A DNA stretch of 64,000 nucleotides from Schistocerca nitens (lineage: Eukaryota; Arthropoda; Insecta; Orthoptera; Acrididae): contig NC_064621.1 of the NCBI RefSeq assembly GCF_023898315.1, forward strand, positions 536,011,383 to 536,075,382. Reading direction: 5' to 3'. Each line of letters starts with the position of its first letter. Positions within the stretch are counted from its first letter, which is position 1. The notes below the pieces were generated by a model that had not been told where the DNA came from, searched no databases, and was given only the letters and a program-made list of their open reading frames with translations. This document shows positions 54,390 to 64,000 of this stretch, one piece after another. The translations under genes were made by a program, and so were the position numbers.

Positions 54390-54725
54390 CAAGAGAGCTC
54401 AGTGACTTCGAACGTGGATCAGTCACTGGGTGTCACCTGAGTAACATATACTTGAGGGTCATTTCAACCCTTCTAAATGGCTCAAGTCGACTGTTAGTGA
54501 CGTGATTGTCAAGTGGAAACGCGAAGGAACAGCCACAGCTAAACCAAGGCGAAATGAACCTCATTTTCTGACGGACAAGAACCCTCGATCGTTGCGGAGA
54601 GTGGCTGTAAAAAGTCGCATGAAATCGGCGAACGGAATCTGTCTAGATTTACAGAGTGATACCAGAAATCCATCTAGCCCAGTGACTATGCGTAAGGAGT
54701 TAAAAAGAGTGGGGTACCAATATTA
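54390..54725 (+). pseudogene. Tc1-like transposase N-terminal fragment
   Basis: Decayed first HTH (SDFERGSVTGCHLSN in the frame starting near 54400), then VIVKWKREGTATAKPRRNEP (the linker/GRPR-like region), LTDKNPRSLRRVAVKSRMKS and MRKELKRVGY, the second HTH. It stops before the catalytic domain. Confidence 0.7.
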
Positions 54726-55129
54726 TAATATTTTTATTCACTTAATGCAATGACAAAAGCTAAGGAATATTCAGTAGATTTCAGCCAAGTTGTCTTAACA
54801 GTACTGAATCAAGGCCAAACTCAGTCCTTCGTTATGAAGGTGACTGGCATCTCACAACAGTTTGTGAGTGTCTGTGACGATAGAGGACAATACACGAAGT
54901 GGTCGGCCCCGATAACCACCCAAATAGCAGATAGGATGATCTGAAGTAAGTCGACGGCTGATCCTAAAAATTCAAGCCGGACAATACATTGTGATCTACA
55001 GTTAGAACACGAGCGAAGGTCCCTGTTTAGACAGTTAATGTCGCTTAGCAAATGCACATCTGAATGACAGGCGACCTTCTCGAAAACTTATAATAAGTGC
55101 GAAAAATACGACGGACAGACTACAGTTTG

Positions 55130-55343
55130 AAATTTCCTGGCGGATTAAAACTGTGTGCCGAGCCGAGACTCGAACTCGGGACCTTGGCTTCCGCGGGCAA
55201 GTGCTCTACCAACTGAGCTACCCAAGCACGACTCACGCGCCGTCCTCACAGCTTTACACTTCTGTCGGTACCTCGTCTCCTACCTTCCAGTTCGAGTCTC
55301 GGCCCGGCACACGGTTTTAATCTGCCAGGAAGTTTCATAACAG
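55130..55343 (-). repeat. tRNA-like SINE with inverted terminal copies
   Basis: Minus strand holds GCTTGGGTAGCTCAGTTGGT and B box GTTCGAGTCTC, a tRNA-like head. The ~50-bp flanks (TTCCTGGCGGATTAAAACTG at 55136 and its inverse near 55310-55335) are inverted copies that include the B box, so the unit can fold into a long hairpin. Confidence 0.75.
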
Positions 55344-55356
55344 TGCACACACCGCT

Positions 55357-55406
55357 AAAGCTAAAAAACTAAACTCCTCCCGAACAGGGCATGAAAGCCC
55401 AACGGT
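55357..55406 (-). mobile_element. 50-bp 3' end of a 5S-derived SINE
   Basis: Minus strand ACCGTTGGGCTTTCATGCCC then TGTTCGGGAGGAGTTTAG, the 3' end of the 5S-derived SINE family. A 10-bp duplication, ACACACCGCT (55347-55356, 55407-55416), indicates that it inserted as a severely truncated copy. Confidence 0.65.
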
Positions 55407-56244
55407 ACACACCGCTGCAGAGTGAAAATCTCATTCTGGAGACTAATGTTTGTTAAGACGTATGCCTCGTAGGGCACTGAAGAGTGGTAAAAAATTTCAT
55501 GGATTGGTGAAAGAAAGTTTAATCTCCTATCCTCTGATATGGTACAGTATGTTCGATGGCTGAGAAACTAGAGAAATGACAAAAAGTTCCAAGTACTCAC
55601 CATGCCGCACGGAGAAGGAAGTAGCGTGGTGTGTGGCTGATCCTCAAGAAATGGTGTGGTCCTCTCGTCAGAATTCATGAGGTAATGGTCTGAAGTATGG
55701 TGAACTATTAACAGACCATTGGATGCCTCACGGAAGACGAGATATGCCTCACAACTGGCAGTTTCACCATGACAACGAACCGAAGCGCACTTCTGGCCGT
55801 GTGAAGACAGTTCGGAAGCAGCACAAAGTAATGGTATTCGAATGGCCAAGCTACAGTCCAGACTCAAATCCCATAGACGTCTTTGGGGCGAGCTGTGTAG
55901 ACCTGTTCGCCAACAAAACTGCACCAATAAAGAGGCTTTCTGCAAAAGATTATGTGAGCTATGGAAAAAGATTCCCCAACTGCGAATGGCCAAACTCGTG
56001 GATTCTATGCCATACAACTGTGCTGCAGTGACACACACAAAGGGCTGTGCAATCAATTATTAACCCAAGAAAATCTTGGGTCAAGACTACAGTATCCCTT
56101 TTTTTCTCTGTAGTTTTAACAAAATGCTTTTGAGTCACATAATATGTGTAAGAAAATGACTGACGTACACATTATATTTGGTAACTGAGTTCTTTCTTTT
56201 AAATTACTTCTAAAGAACTTGTTTTCTGAATTTATTATCTTTTG

Positions 56245-56431
56245 GCTCTCTGAGCTCTATGGGACTTAACTTCTGAGGTCATTAGTCCCCTAGAACTTAG
56301 AACTACTTAAACCTAACTAACCTAAGGACATAACACACATCCATGCCCGAGGCAGGATTCGAACCTGCGACCGTAGCGGTCGCGCGGTTCCAGACTGTAG
56401 CGCCTAGAACCGCTCGGCCACTTTGGCCGGC
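56245..56431 (-). mobile_element. Type A SINE
   Basis: Minus copy with a slightly shortened 3' end; 12-bp duplication, TATTATCTTTTG (56233-56244, 56432-56443). Confidence 0.94.
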
Positions 56432-56449
56432 TATTATCTTTTGAGTGAT

Positions 56450-56715
56450 ACTGTGACAGCTCACTGAAAGTCTCTCCAGTAGAGTTCCCGCTGTCATGAC
56501 GGCGAAGGGTGAACTCACACCATATTAATGCCCAGTAATAGATGTCCCGATATTGGAACGAAGTCGAGTTTGAACTCTTCCGAAACGTCTTCCACTGGGT
56601 TCCAGTCGGGACTCTGTCCCATCCTGTAAATTTCAGGAACATTTTTGTTCAGAAAAGACTGTATCGCGGATGCTGCTTTATGGCAGATTGCACTGTCATG
56701 CCGACTGAGCCCTCT
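56450..56715 (-). pseudogene. Tc1-like transposase catalytic fragment
   Basis: Minus frame reads RHDSAICHKAASAIQSFLNK, NVPEIYRMGQSPDWNPVEDV and SEEFKLDFVPISG. The Asp (HDSA) and Glu (PVED) are both kept with exactly 34 residues between them, so this fragment has canonical DD34E spacing. It is cut off by the LINE 3' end at 56772. Confidence 0.72.
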
Positions 56716-56771
56716 TCTCCGAACTTCTCCTCTACTGTACGCAGTACACAGCGCTGTAAGAGCTGTCCGTG

Positions 56772-57650
56772 TGTTGTGGTCTTCAGTCCTGAGACTGGTT
56801 CGATGCAGCCCTCCGTGCTACTCTATCCTGTGCATGCTTCTTCATCTCCAAGTAACTATTACAACCTACATCCTTCTATCCTTCTAAATCTGCTTAGTGT
56901 ATTCATCTCTTGGTCTCCCTCTATGATTTTTACTCTCCACGCTGCCCTCCAGTACTAAATTGGTGATCCCTTGATACCTCAGAACATGTCCTACCAACTG
57001 ATCCCTTCTTCTAGTCAAGTTGTGCCACAAATTCCTCTTCTCCCCAATTCTGTTCAGTGCCTCCTCATTAGTTACGTGATCTGCCCATTTATCCTTGAGC
57101 ATTCTTCCGTAGCACCACATTTCGAAAGCTTCTATTCTCTTCTTGTCTAAACTAGTTATCGTCCGTATTTGACTTCCATACATGGCTATACTCCATACAA
57201 ATACTTTTAGTAAAGATTTCCTGACACTTAAATTTATACTCGATACTAACAAATTTCTCTTCAAAAACGCTTTCCTTGCCATTGCCAGTCTACATTTTAT
57301 AACCTCTCTACTTCGACCATCATCAGTTATTTTGCTCCCCAAATAGTAAAAGTCATGTACTACTTTAAGTGTCTCATTTCCTAATCTAATTCCTTCAGCA
57401 TCACCTGATATAATTACACTACATTCCATTATCGTTTTGCTTTTATTGATGTTCTTCTTATATCCTCCTTTCAAGACACTGTCCATTCCGTTCAACTGCT
57501 CTTCCAGGTCCTTTGCTGTCTCTGACAGAATTACAATGTCATCGGCGAACCACAAAGTTTTTATTTCTTCTCTCTGGATTTTAATTCGTTCTCCAAATTT
57601 TTCTTTTGTTTCCTTCAGAAATCTGCGTTTCCTTAAGCACCATAGGGGAG
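56772..57650 (-). mobile_element. 5'-truncated LINE (RTE-like)
   Basis: Best-preserved copy of the LINE family whose 3' end also lies at 48397 and 27600. The 3' end on the minus strand is CCAGTCTCAGGACTGAAGAC plus a short CAACAC stretch. The 5' end is lost inside the reverse transcriptase. Confidence 0.85.
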
Positions 57651-57702
57651 GCACACAGTAACCACGAAAACCAACCCCGGACTGCAAAACAACCTCCTCC
57701 AT
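56884..57702 (-). pseudogene. LINE reverse transcriptase C-terminal half, open frame
   Basis: A 272-codon frame. The first ~25 residues look unrelated and may come from the flank. Then KFGERIKIQREEIKTLWFAD, FADDIVILSETAKDLEEQLN (motif C, FADD intact), the block YYLGSKITDDGRSREVIKCR, LAMARKAFLKRNLLVSS, AMYGSQIRTI (YGSETW region), AFEMWCYGRMLKDKWADHVT and a C-terminal LVGHVLRYQGI ... GRPRDEY. No stop within 270 codons indicates a young insertion, but endonuclease and RT motifs A-B are absent, so no function is possible. Confidence 0.85.
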
Positions 57703-57719
57703 CCTTCTCTCCTGTCTCT

Positions 57720-58016
57720 ATCCCTGATGGAAAGTAAAGTTCTCCAGGCATTCGACAAACCCAAACGCTTCCACCGGATTACCCCAGGTTACAGGGTGAT
57801 TAATGACAGCAAATCTCTAGTTTCGAGTCATCCCACTGTCCAGAGGTGTCGCTTTTTACATATCCTGAAGCGTGTTGACTACAAAAATGTGTGGCTTATT
57901 AGGAGCTACTCGACTATTGTCCATATTCGAAGTCACTGATCTCCCATTTTGCTTCATTACTGCCAATGCAATACTCCCCGCCTCCTCTTATACTGCCGGA
58001 TACGTCTCTCATGACA
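57720..58016. other. Unrecognised sequence
   Basis: No gene or repeat recognised. Confidence 0.3.
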
Positions 58017-58018
58017 TA

Positions 58019-58585
58019 CAGGGCGTTGGGAAATTCCCGTTGCCAACTTCTATGACTTGTAGATGGGAGTGAGTACATGATCTTTTGAATAGGAACCCAT
58101 GTCCGGAACGTACAGTTTCCTTTCTACGATGGTGTCAATTCAGATGTTTATCTGATCCACTTGTTCTTGAGGAATCGATGTAGGCGTGGTGCAGTACAGT
58201 TATTAAATAATAGTTCGAAACGAAACATAACGAAAAATCCATTTATCAGTTTAGCACATTTGTATGAATTAACACTTAAAGATTACGTTCTGTACTTACA
58301 GTATACTCGATTCTTTTTTATTGTTGAATAATGTAATCACGTAATGTTTAAGTTTTAACACAGACAAAGGTGCTTCAGTAATAAATGGATGTTTCGTTAT
58401 GTTTCCTTTCGAACTGTTCTCTAATAACTGTCCTGCTTCACTCTTCATTCCGCTCTTTAAGCAGAAGTGGAACCGTCGTAGAACGAAAACGTTAAGTTTC
58501 CGTAAGTGGATTCCTATTCAGAATATTATGTACTCACTCCCCTCTACAAATTCTAGGAATTTGTAACGGATATTTCCGAATCCTG
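58019..58585. mobile_element. 567-bp foldback element with ~220-bp arms
   Basis: TA-flanked (58017-58018, 58586-58587). The left arm 58019-58255 and right arm 58375-58585 are inverted copies (GGGAGTGAGTACAT, TGAATAGGAA, CAGTTATTA, GTTCGAAA..GAAACATAACGAAA), leaving a ~115-base centre without coding capacity. The ends CAGG...CCTG and TA target point to a Tc1/mariner-mobilised non-autonomous element. Confidence 0.88.
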
Positions 58586-58587
58586 TA

Positions 58588-59325
58588 TAGTTGCAAATTC
58601 CGGATTACATAGAAGAGTCCGTATGTTTTGATCGGATAGTGTACGTTTACTTTTTTTGTGGCTGGTACCAAGGTCGTAGAGACGGTCTGAAATGACAACA
58701 TTTACCGCCTTCATATGAAAGTATTCATTGTTTTCCGCTAATATGCTATTTTCAAAGGGTGGCTGTAAGATGAAATTAGGGTCCATTCTAAACCTGATCA
58801 CACGTAACACGGAGAAGAAAATGACAATATTGCAGTTGGTGACGGTTGTACTATACGCTGAATCGTTAAAAAACTTGACACAAATGGTCACTACCCGCCA
58901 AGATACCCAGCTACCAATGTATTTCGCGAAAGCAAGAAAATTACGATAAGAGGCCATGTGTAAAACTGGTAAAAAGAAACTTGGTGGCCTGCCATCATAT
59001 ACGAGATGCAAGTTTTTATTGGATCAATATACTCGTAAAATCGTCACAGGTTGTAATTTGTCACTTTCATGTCAAAATGCATGTGACGTGTCCGTTTCTT
59101 GCGGCTATAGTCTGAGAACTGCGTAATAGCCGAAATTGGGAAATAGTAGAAAACGTAGTGCCTGGCATAAAAAGTGAGGCACTCGCCAAGGGGAGGATGA
59201 GACGAAACTTCTCGTGTTGAGAAGCTATGTGATTTTATTCCAGTTATTACGAAGTCGAATCAGATTTGCAAAGTACTTGGCAATAAGAGCCCACTTACCA
59301 GCATAACGCTCGCCCGCTTCTTCCC
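58588..59325. other. Unrecognised sequence
   Basis: A 152-codon frame on the minus strand (58553-59011) overlaps the foldback element and shows no domain. Confidence 0.3.
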
Positions 59326-59329
59326 TGGA

Positions 59330-59592
59330 TTTACTACTGAAATTTCGGGACAGCACTTTTCAGGAGGAGTCAGACAACATATTACTTCCCCCACATACAT
59401 CTCCCGTGTTGACCACTAGGAGGAAATTCGAGAAATTAGAGCCAATACAGAGGCTTACCGACAATTATTCTTCCCACGCACTATTCGCGATTGAAACAGG
59501 TTTGGAGGGATCAGATGGTGGGACCGAAAGTACCCTCCACCACACACCATTAGGTGGATTCGTTGTATCCTCTCCTCAGGACGGGGCTGGCA
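59330..59592 (+). pseudogene. CR1-like LINE C-terminal fragment
   Basis: Encodes ESDNILLPPTYISR, then EIREIRANTEAYRQLFFPRT and IRWWDRKYPPPHT. The PTYI.R.DH...KIREIR block is the same as in the LINE at 2.3 kb. Confidence 0.65.
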
Positions 59593-59599
59593 TGTGACT

Positions 59600-59990
59600 C
59601 TTCTGGTAGGGTTACCCTGATGGCCACTGGACCATCTCAACGTCACGCAACAGTTTACAGATACACATGCCAAGTGTAAAAAAGCATTGCCCTGATGAAA
59701 AATGGTACCAGAAAACTGTCGCATGAGATATAACACATGAGATCGCAGTATGAACGTCACGTACAGCTGTGCTGTCGGAAGTCCCTCAATTACTACCAGC
59801 CGGGGCCAGAAGTAGTCCGCGATGTCTCTCCATATCATTAGGCCACGAGGTAGCACTGCGGTGACTCTCCGAGACATTGGAAGAATGGGACCCCTTCCCA
59901 GGTCGCCGCCATGCTTGCCGACGCTCGTCAATAAAACAGTGCAGAACCGCGTCTCATTGCTGAGAGAAGTGTGGCCCTGTTCATCGACAG
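59600..59990 (-). pseudogene. Tc1-like transposase fragment
   Basis: Minus frame: LSNETRFC (first catalytic block FSDESRF with Asp changed to Asn), RGLMIWRDIADYFWPRLVVI, TAQLYVTFILRSHVLYLMRQ, IFHQGNAFLHLACVS (second block QQDNARPH with Asp changed to Gly). Both catalytic residues seen are lost. It is cut off by the LINE fragment at 59592. Confidence 0.7.
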
Positions 59991-60812
59991 TCCATGCTCC
60001 CCGATCACAGCACCATTACAAACGCAGCCATTTCTGTTGTGGTGGTAACTTTCTTGTCACATAAGCCGTCTAGCGCTGACGCCACACGGCAACACACCGC
60101 CGTCGCGTTTGTTGCCAACTCAGCCCCTGCGAGTATGCGACGTGCCGACTCCGTCATTTGCGACCTGCAGTGGGCTGTCTCGCTCACCGGATCACATTAC
60201 AGAGGGCAAAAGATGTCGATCATACCACTAACCTTTCGCTGCATCCGCCGATGTCACGGACAGCCAATCCGGAAGAAGTTTACCTCCACCGTGCGGGCAT
60301 TTAGGACCACATCCACGACGATTTAAACGCAGCCAGCCAATAGAGGAAGTCTACTCCTGATCCATATCGCCGACCGCACGCCACCGTCGCCGGCAACGGA
60401 CGCCGGCTCGCGGGCTTTTTGGTATTTTGTCAGACTCGCTTGGCAAGACTGTAGAAACTATGAACTCGTACAGACCGTAACTTAAGTGTTAATCTGTCCC
60501 AATGTGCTCCGCTCAAGGAGGGCGAGGTCTTAACAGTTGATCGTCTACTAGCAGAGAACGATCTCTGACTGTGAAACCCTTCCTTTGTTGTTCCAAATAC
60601 CTGCGTTTCGTTGCGAACATATTTCCCTGTTAGGAAAGAGTTACAAAGTTGGTTACTTGTTTCATTTGACGGTCAACGAAGTCCATTTATGTTGAATTCA
60701 TTGTGTTCGTAAATCCAGAGGATGAACTACATGCTTGTGTGTTTCTTGCAGAAGTGACTATTTCGATTCCAAGACACACTTAGCGGTGGGGGTCCCCAAT
60801 CTTTTTAAGTTG
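59991..60812. other. Unrecognised GC-rich sequence
   Basis: No clear gene; it may include the decayed N-terminal part of the Tc1 fragment. Confidence 0.3.
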
Positions 60813-61193
60813 TCATAAAGTGTCTTCCGTATCCCACTTCTTTGCATATTGATTCTTCCTGACTATTCTCTTAAACTTTAGCCTACTCTTCATCACTACT
60901 ATATTGTGAGCTGTGTCTACATCCGCTCCTGGGTACGCCTTATAATACAGTATCTGATTTCGGAATCTTTGTCTGACTATGAAGTAATCTAACTGGAATT
61001 TTCCCGTATCATCCTGCCTTTTCCAAGTATACCTTCTCCTCTTGTGGTTCTTGAACAAGGTATTTGTTATTACTAGCTGAAACTTTTTACAAAACTCAAT
61101 TAGTCTTTCTCCTCTCTCATTCATTGTCCCAAGACCATGTTCTCCTGTAACATTTCCTTCTACTCCTTCCCCTACAACTGCATTCACCGGCAA
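60813..61193 (-). pseudogene. LINE APE endonuclease C-terminal fragment
   Basis: Minus frame MPVNAVVGEGVEGNVTGEHG, LGTMNERGERLIEFCKKFQL, VITNTLFKNHKRRRYTWKRQ, FQLDYFIVRQRF, PGADVDTAHNIVVMKSRLKF. This is the second half of an apurinic-like (EEP) endonuclease as in RTE/CR1 LINEs: the FNAKVGE motif, YTW, (I)DYI and the final catalytic SDH/DHN, here changed to AHN. The frame is open over 127 codons but lacks the N-terminal catalytic part. Confidence 0.85.
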
Positions 61194-61810
61194 TTACCAA
61201 AGTAAGCAGGTACTAGTCTTCGACCAATGGTGCAGTTTCTCACATTTATATAGTGTAAATTTATAAAAACATTTTCATTATATTAACATCTTTTGTCTTA
61301 TTACAGTCACGTCCCTATTAAATTAGGTGGATGGTAGAGCTATCTGGCAGACAGTTTACATATAGCCATGACGCTACACTTCGGCCAATTGGTTGACAGC
61401 TGTCACAGAGACACTTAATTATTCCTGATATGAGTATTAGAAATGACATCTTGTTTCCATCTATTCATGGGCGATGCAACTATCGTTGCTGTCGATCGTT
61501 TGTACACGTGTGTGGCAAAATGAGCACTGTAACATTTGATTAGTGAGTAACGTTGTCAATTAACATAACCAAATACGATTTTCACCTAAGATGAGGTACT
61601 ACATATTATGTATGTGTTTATTGTGTCATGTTTTAATATTTTCCTGTTATAGGATTTTTCATTCACCAAGTGCGACTTAGCTCTCAACAATACGACGATG
61701 CGTTATGGATGTCACACATTGAACAACATTTTAGACTGATTATGGTGCATAATGGAAATTCAAGTAGTGAATGCATTACTTATTTTTGACATTTTATACG
61801 CAATTTTCTG
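61194..61810. other. Unrecognised AT-rich sequence
   Basis: No gene or known repeat. Confidence 0.3.
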
Positions 61811-61865
61811 TATTTTCGGTCTGAAGATGGTTCAGTAATGAGCCGAAATCGGTAATCAGTAAAGA
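61811..61865 (+). ncRNA. Hammerhead-like motif 3, degenerate
   Basis: CTGAAGA (61821-61827), a 5-bp stem II GGTTC...GAGCC, CGAAA (61844-61848), then TCGGTA in place of the stem III and cleavage site. Stem I pairing is poor. It resembles motif 2 in sequence and is probably a decayed relative. Confidence 0.45.
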
Positions 61866-63060
61866 AAATTTGCGATCTTCAAGTAGAATTTTTATCCACA
61901 TATGTGTTAATGATTTATGTACATGGTGCATATTTGCACGAAGTTACGTCGACTTCGAACCACGTGTTCTCGGTGTTTTGCTTTCCATGTCAGGAAGTGC
62001 AAATAAAAATTCTAGCCGAAAAGAGAAGAAATCGTTTTAACGGGATGCGTGCATCGAGAGGAATGTTGCTAACATATCTGGATAACGTATACTCCTTGTT
62101 TCTAGACAAGCCATACAATATGCTTTTATACAGATGACTAGAAATTTTTTATTGCTGTACAAGGAAGCGACATATACGAATAAGAGATTATGTCATTTAG
62201 CAATTTTAGAACATGTATTAGTGAATTTCATGCCGATACATGAAGTAGTTATTTTTAAAAACAATTTGTGTCAAATAAATTTTTGGAATAGGATGTATCC
62301 TTAAAATAATACTGCCTTCTATCAAATTTTATATTGTCATAGTTATCACTTCATTGTTATAAACAACCCTAAATCAGGCTTTTGACAGAAATAAACCCAG
62401 TATTAGTGTAAAAGTAGCACGCTGTCGTTTCTGGAATGCTATAGGACTGTGCCTCAAGTAAAGAGACAACAGTGGAATAGTCTTGCGGTTAGAATTTTCT
62501 TTTTCACGCATACTGGTATATCGAAGCAAATTTTTGTCAGTCTTCCACATCATATTGTTTGTTTGTTCGCACCAGTCTAGTCGCTGCTCTCATAGCTACA
62601 TTTTTTATCTTCAGAGAAAGGCACTGGGCGCCATAATTAGTCAGACCTGAAAAGAAAATCGCTGACAACAGTAGTAAAAGTTGACTGTGACATAAACGCT
62701 ACTCACCGTCGTCGAGCACGTAACTTCTGTACGGGAGCAAATGAATGAAGTTCTGTGTACTCACCTGAAACAGGAAAGGAAACTTGATGTTAGTTACAGA
62801 AGTATATTTGCATACGTAAAAAATAGTGTTTTCGTTGCAAAATTATTTAACGTTTTGTTACTCGCTCGTTCTTCTGTGAGTGTGGTAACGGATTATCATC
62901 ATAATGTCATTGCATCAGATACCACAAAAAAGGCGGCCTTTGACGGAGGACACAGTTTCGAGATAAAGATCTTTATGCTACAGCCGTCTCTTCCTTTGCC
63001 AAGAAAATGTGGTGAAGAAATTTTCTTTCACTATCGAGATTCGAACCGATGACTTCAAGG
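61866..63060. other. Unrecognised AT-rich sequence
   Basis: A 103-codon frame at 62741-63052 has no recognisable domain. No repeat ends seen. Confidence 0.3.
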
Positions 63061-63072
63061 AAAGGCACGACA

Positions 63073-63202
63073 AAAAATGGTTCAATTGGCTCTGAGCATT
63101 ATGGGACTTAACTGCTAGAACTTAGAACTACTTAAACCTAACTAACCTAAGGACATCACACACATCTATGCCCGAGGCAGGATTCGAACCTGCGATCGTA
63201 GC
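63073..63202 (-). mobile_element. 5'-truncated type A SINE
   Basis: Lacks the A-box head and about 20 bases of body. An 11-bp duplication with one mismatch, AAAGGCACGAC and AAAAGCACGAC. Confidence 0.88.
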
Positions 63203-63390
63203 AAAAGCACGACAGTAGCACGCGTTAGCGACTTCTAATCCGGCGACAGGTATGAATGCACATCAATACTTAAAAACTGAAAAACTAGCTTGTACTATTC
63301 TAGAAATTCTTAGATAAACACAACTGGAAAAATAAAAAGTTGTCTACAGCATAATGCTACACGGAGTAGTAAAATCGTATCCGTACACTC

Positions 63391-63531
63391 GAGTCCTCCC
63401 TCGGGCATGGGTGTGTGTGTTTGTCATTAGGATAATTTAGGTTAAGTAGTGTGTAAGCTTAGGGACTGATGACCTTAGCAGTTAAGTCCCATAAGATTTC
63501 ACACACATTTGAACATTTTTTTATCTGTACA
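63391..63531 (+). mobile_element. 5'-truncated type B SINE
   Basis: Starts at the end of the B box (GAGTCCTCCCTCGGGCATGG) and ends CACATTTGAACATTTTTT. 13-bp duplication with one mismatch, TATCCGTACACTC and TATCTGTACACTC (63378-63390, 63532-63544). Confidence 0.92.
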
Positions 63532-63544
63532 CTCCCATTTATTA

Positions 63545-64000
63545 ATATAGTGAACTTTAAATTATCCGCCTTAATGCCGACCTAAGACGGAGATTATTGA
63601 TTCATTCTACATTAGTTCTGTGTCGCTAAACTGTTGCAAAATCATCGTGTACCCAGGTTATCGACTGCTAAGTACGCCATGGTCTTTGCCAGGTAAAGTG
63701 AAGATATATCCCTAGAGGATACTCTGGAGCTAGAGTAAGTTGGCCAATAGGAAGTCTGCAAAGGCAGAATCGCATGTTAGCGTTCCCCGGCCTGCCTCTA
63801 GGCACTTGTGAGAGCTCGCTTATGGACGATGCGTATTTGACTAGAGGTTACGATCCAATGGCCGTTATCATGCTACTGTCTACGAGGATTACAGTCACAC
63901 CGTGCCATGCTCTAGTTGCTTGGCATAACATTTTGTTCGGAACGTCGTCAAGTCTACGGATTTGCCTTCGGTCATGTTCTGATTTAACTTCCGTTGTTCA
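63545..64000. other. Unrecognised sequence to window end
   Basis: No gene or repeat recognised. Confidence 0.3.

Larger units (their letters stand above)
54750..56060 (+). pseudogene. Tc1-like transposase pseudogene with inserted repeats
   Basis: Starts MTKAKEYSVDFSQVVLTVLN, first HTH QTQSFVMKVTGISQQFVS, then ADPKNSSRTIHCDLQL (second HTH). The middle is replaced by a tRNA-like inverted repeat. The catalytic end reads FHHDNEPKRTSGRVKT (second Asp) and WPSYSPDSNPI, where a frame change hits the glutamate position; the other frame continues RLWGELCRPVRQQNCTNKEA and WKKIPQLRMAKLVDSMP. A different Tc1 family from the fragment just upstream. Confidence 0.78.

Noticed and set aside
59455-59931. A single 158-codon protein on the minus strand
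   Set aside because: Its two halves belong to different remnants: a Tc1 transposase fragment above about 59600 and the complement of a LINE fragment below.
1-64000. CRISPR arrays, operons, phage or plasmid features
   Set aside because: No regular spacers or bacterial gene arrangement; all mobile elements are of animal types.

Overview
This window looks like non-genic DNA from a large, repeat-rich insect genome, most probably an orthopteran (grasshopper or locust). The basis is the dense population of tRNA-derived SINEs with heads and bodies I remember from Schistocerca-type genomes, together with mariner, Tc1, R1-like, R4/Dong-like, CR1-like and Penelope-like elements. The species call is from memory and untested. 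I see no host gene with convincing exons; nearly every long open frame is a transposon protein or its shadow.

Layout. 0-3 kb: an unrecognised C-terminal coding fragment and two decayed CR1-like LINE reverse transcriptases. 3.5-5.9 kb: an old mariner-like element (3505-5850) holding a younger mariner (3849-5382) with 167-bp inverted repeats and an open transposase frame. 7.4-9.4 kb: a hammerhead-ribozyme-like motif and a broken mariner relative. 10.5-12 kb: an apparently intact Tc1-like element of 1422 bp. 12.7-13.9 kb: a 5'-truncated R1-like LINE. 14.3-15.2 kb: a mariner deletion derivative. 15.3-20.5 kb: two R4/Dong-like LINEs head to tail in TAA repeats. 21.0-23.4 kb: an old Tc1 remnant split by a second 1422-bp Tc1 copy. 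24.2-28.6 kb: LINE fragments around a broken Tc1. 28.9-34.2 kb: mostly unrecognised, with SINEs and a hammerhead-like motif. 34.2-35.5 kb: mariner on the minus strand. 35.8-37.8 kb: a mariner relative broken by three SINEs, one of them 5S-rRNA-derived. 38-43.9 kb: mostly unrecognised, plus a second 5S-derived SINE hosting a tRNA SINE. 43.9-45.4 kb: mariner. 46.9-47.8 kb: Penelope-like remnant with a split hammerhead-like motif. 48.4-50.6 kb: LINE tail, solo LTR and piggyBac pseudogene. 51.5-56.7 kb: SINE, inverted and tandem repeats, three Tc1 remnants. 56.8-57.7 kb: LINE. 58.0-58.6 kb: 567-bp foldback element. 59.3-64 kb: LINE and Tc1 fragments, a third hammerhead-like motif and truncated SINEs.

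The parts do not form a pathway. They record successive insertions: target-site duplications and nesting give a relative order (for example mariner, then SINE and younger mariner inside it; Penelope-like element, then two SINEs inside it). The most interesting signals are the hammerhead-like motifs beside or like Penelope elements, the 5S-rRNA-derived SINEs, the exchange of heads and tails among SINE families, the tandem Dong-like insertions, and transposases with unusual catalytic spacing (DD32E and DD47D by my count).
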